From positions 1 to 21,416 of the forward strand of contig JAKFER010000204.1 of NCBI GenBank assembly GCA_036675565.1: a stretch of DNA of 21,416 bases, read 5' to 3'. Positions within the stretch are counted from its first letter, which is position 1, and the number at the start of each line of letters is the position of its first letter. Origin of the DNA: JACCYQ01 sp036675565 (GTDB lineage: Bacteria; Bacteroidota; Bacteroidia; Chitinophagales; Chitinophagaceae). This document shows, piece after piece, positions 21,281-21,416 of the stretch. The translations under genes were made by a program, and so were the position numbers. The notes under the pieces are model-generated. The model was not told the origin of the DNA, did no database searches, and saw only the letters and a program-made list of their open reading frames with translations.

Positions 21281-21315
21281 AAAAAGCACCTCATTTCTGA
21301 AGTGCTGATTTTTTT
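21281..21315 (+). terminator. Intrinsic terminator-like hairpin between the repeats
   Basis: AAAA, then AGCACCTCA (21285-21293), loop TTTC, TGAAGTGCT (21298-21306) with one C/A mismatch, then GA and seven T (21309-21315). It shares the TTTC loop with the hairpin at 21193. Confidence 0.65.
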
Positions 21316-21322
21316 AAATCAG

Positions 21323-21350
21323 GATGGCTCCGATTTAAATCGAGGCCACC
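21323..21350. repeat. Degenerate third copy of the palindromic repeat core
   Basis: GATGGCTCCGATTTAAATCG followed by AGGCCACC parallels the core of the 60-bp repeat (GATGACCCCGATACAAATCG then GGGCGACC) with several substitutions, mostly in paired positions. The centre CGATTTAAATCG is a perfect palindrome. Confidence 0.6.
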
Positions 21351-21356
21351 CTTTGG

Positions 21357-21416
21357 TCGGGAAGACCCCGATACAAATCGGGGCGACCACCTGTACGTTC
21401 CATTTTCTTTACAATA
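21357..21416. repeat. 60-bp direct repeat, copy 2, reaching the window end
   Basis: Starts TCGGGAAGACC; from 21364 on, its 53 bases are identical to 21228-21280. The distance between copies is 136 bp. The window stops exactly where the repeat ends. Confidence 0.95.

Larger units (their letters stand above)
21134..21416. other. Gene-free end region with hairpins and repeats
   Basis: No convincing gene. The stretch holds two hairpins with a TTTC loop (21193-21214 and 21285-21306), two copies of a 60-bp direct repeat and a degenerate third palindrome. The open frames across it differ between repeat copies because the period of 136 is not a multiple of three. Confidence 0.75.

Noticed and set aside
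21228..21416. CRISPR-like array
   Set aside because: Repeats are 53-60 bp with 136-bp period, contain terminator-like hairpins, and there are only two good copies and no cas genes.
21230..21416. Open frame running through the repeat region
   Set aside because: The frame shifts between repeat copies (136 is not a multiple of 3), there is no ribosome site, and the sequence is palindromic.

Overview
This AT-rich 21.4-kb window looks like a chromosomal piece of a Bacteroidota, most likely a Chitinophagaceae-type genome. That is an inference from several signs: TAnnTTTG-type -7 promoter boxes, signal peptides cleaved before Gln, a type IX secretion (T9SS) C-terminal sorting domain, outer-membrane beta-barrel families typical of the phylum, and Bacteroidota-like versions of UvrA and RarA. 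The window opens inside a hydrolase gene and ends exactly at the end of a repeated block, so both ends may be contig ends. I see no tRNA, rRNA, insertion sequence, phage or CRISPR array.

Layout. 1-2449: the 3' part of an alpha/beta hydrolase, rarA (AAA+ replication-recombination factor) and an ElaA-like acetyltransferase. 2582-3957: a two-gene unit with an outer-membrane barrel protein (PorG/DUF6089-like) and a very small exported protein that is little more than a T9SS sorting domain. 3958-4354: a 397-nt gene-free stretch holding two successive long, rod-like inverted repeats, each followed by a T-rich tail. 4355-7922: a Yip1-family membrane protein converging on uvrA across a shared bidirectional terminator. 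8107-10387: an unrecognised exported protein with an acidic/basic tail, then an OmpA-type lipoprotein and a small beta-barrel protein.

10388-15666 is the best-defined system: a Bacteroidota promoter, a SAM-I (S-box) riboswitch with a readable terminator/antiterminator switch, and a methionine operon metY-metX-hom-metZ. Homoserine dehydrogenase makes homoserine, MetX acylates it, and two different PLP sulfhydrylases (MetY and MetZ types) could make homocysteine. When SAM is abundant the leader should terminate transcription before metY.

15708-18353: envelope/glycolipid-type genes, namely a GT2 glycosyltransferase with two C-terminal membrane helices, a convergent UDP-glucuronate-epimerase-like protein whose stop codon overlaps it, and a divergent PAP2 phosphatase. 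18599-19462: a Cys-rich lipoprotein of unknown function. 19520-21100: a YqjM-like old yellow enzyme and a DUF486 membrane protein, both on the minus strand. 21134-21416: an array of small palindromes and a 60-bp direct repeat with 136-bp spacing that runs to the window end.

The parts least explained by known families are the paired rod-like inverted repeats at 3978-4268, the minimal T9SS sorting-domain protein and the terminal repeat array. Nothing here is clearly a new defence or mobile system.
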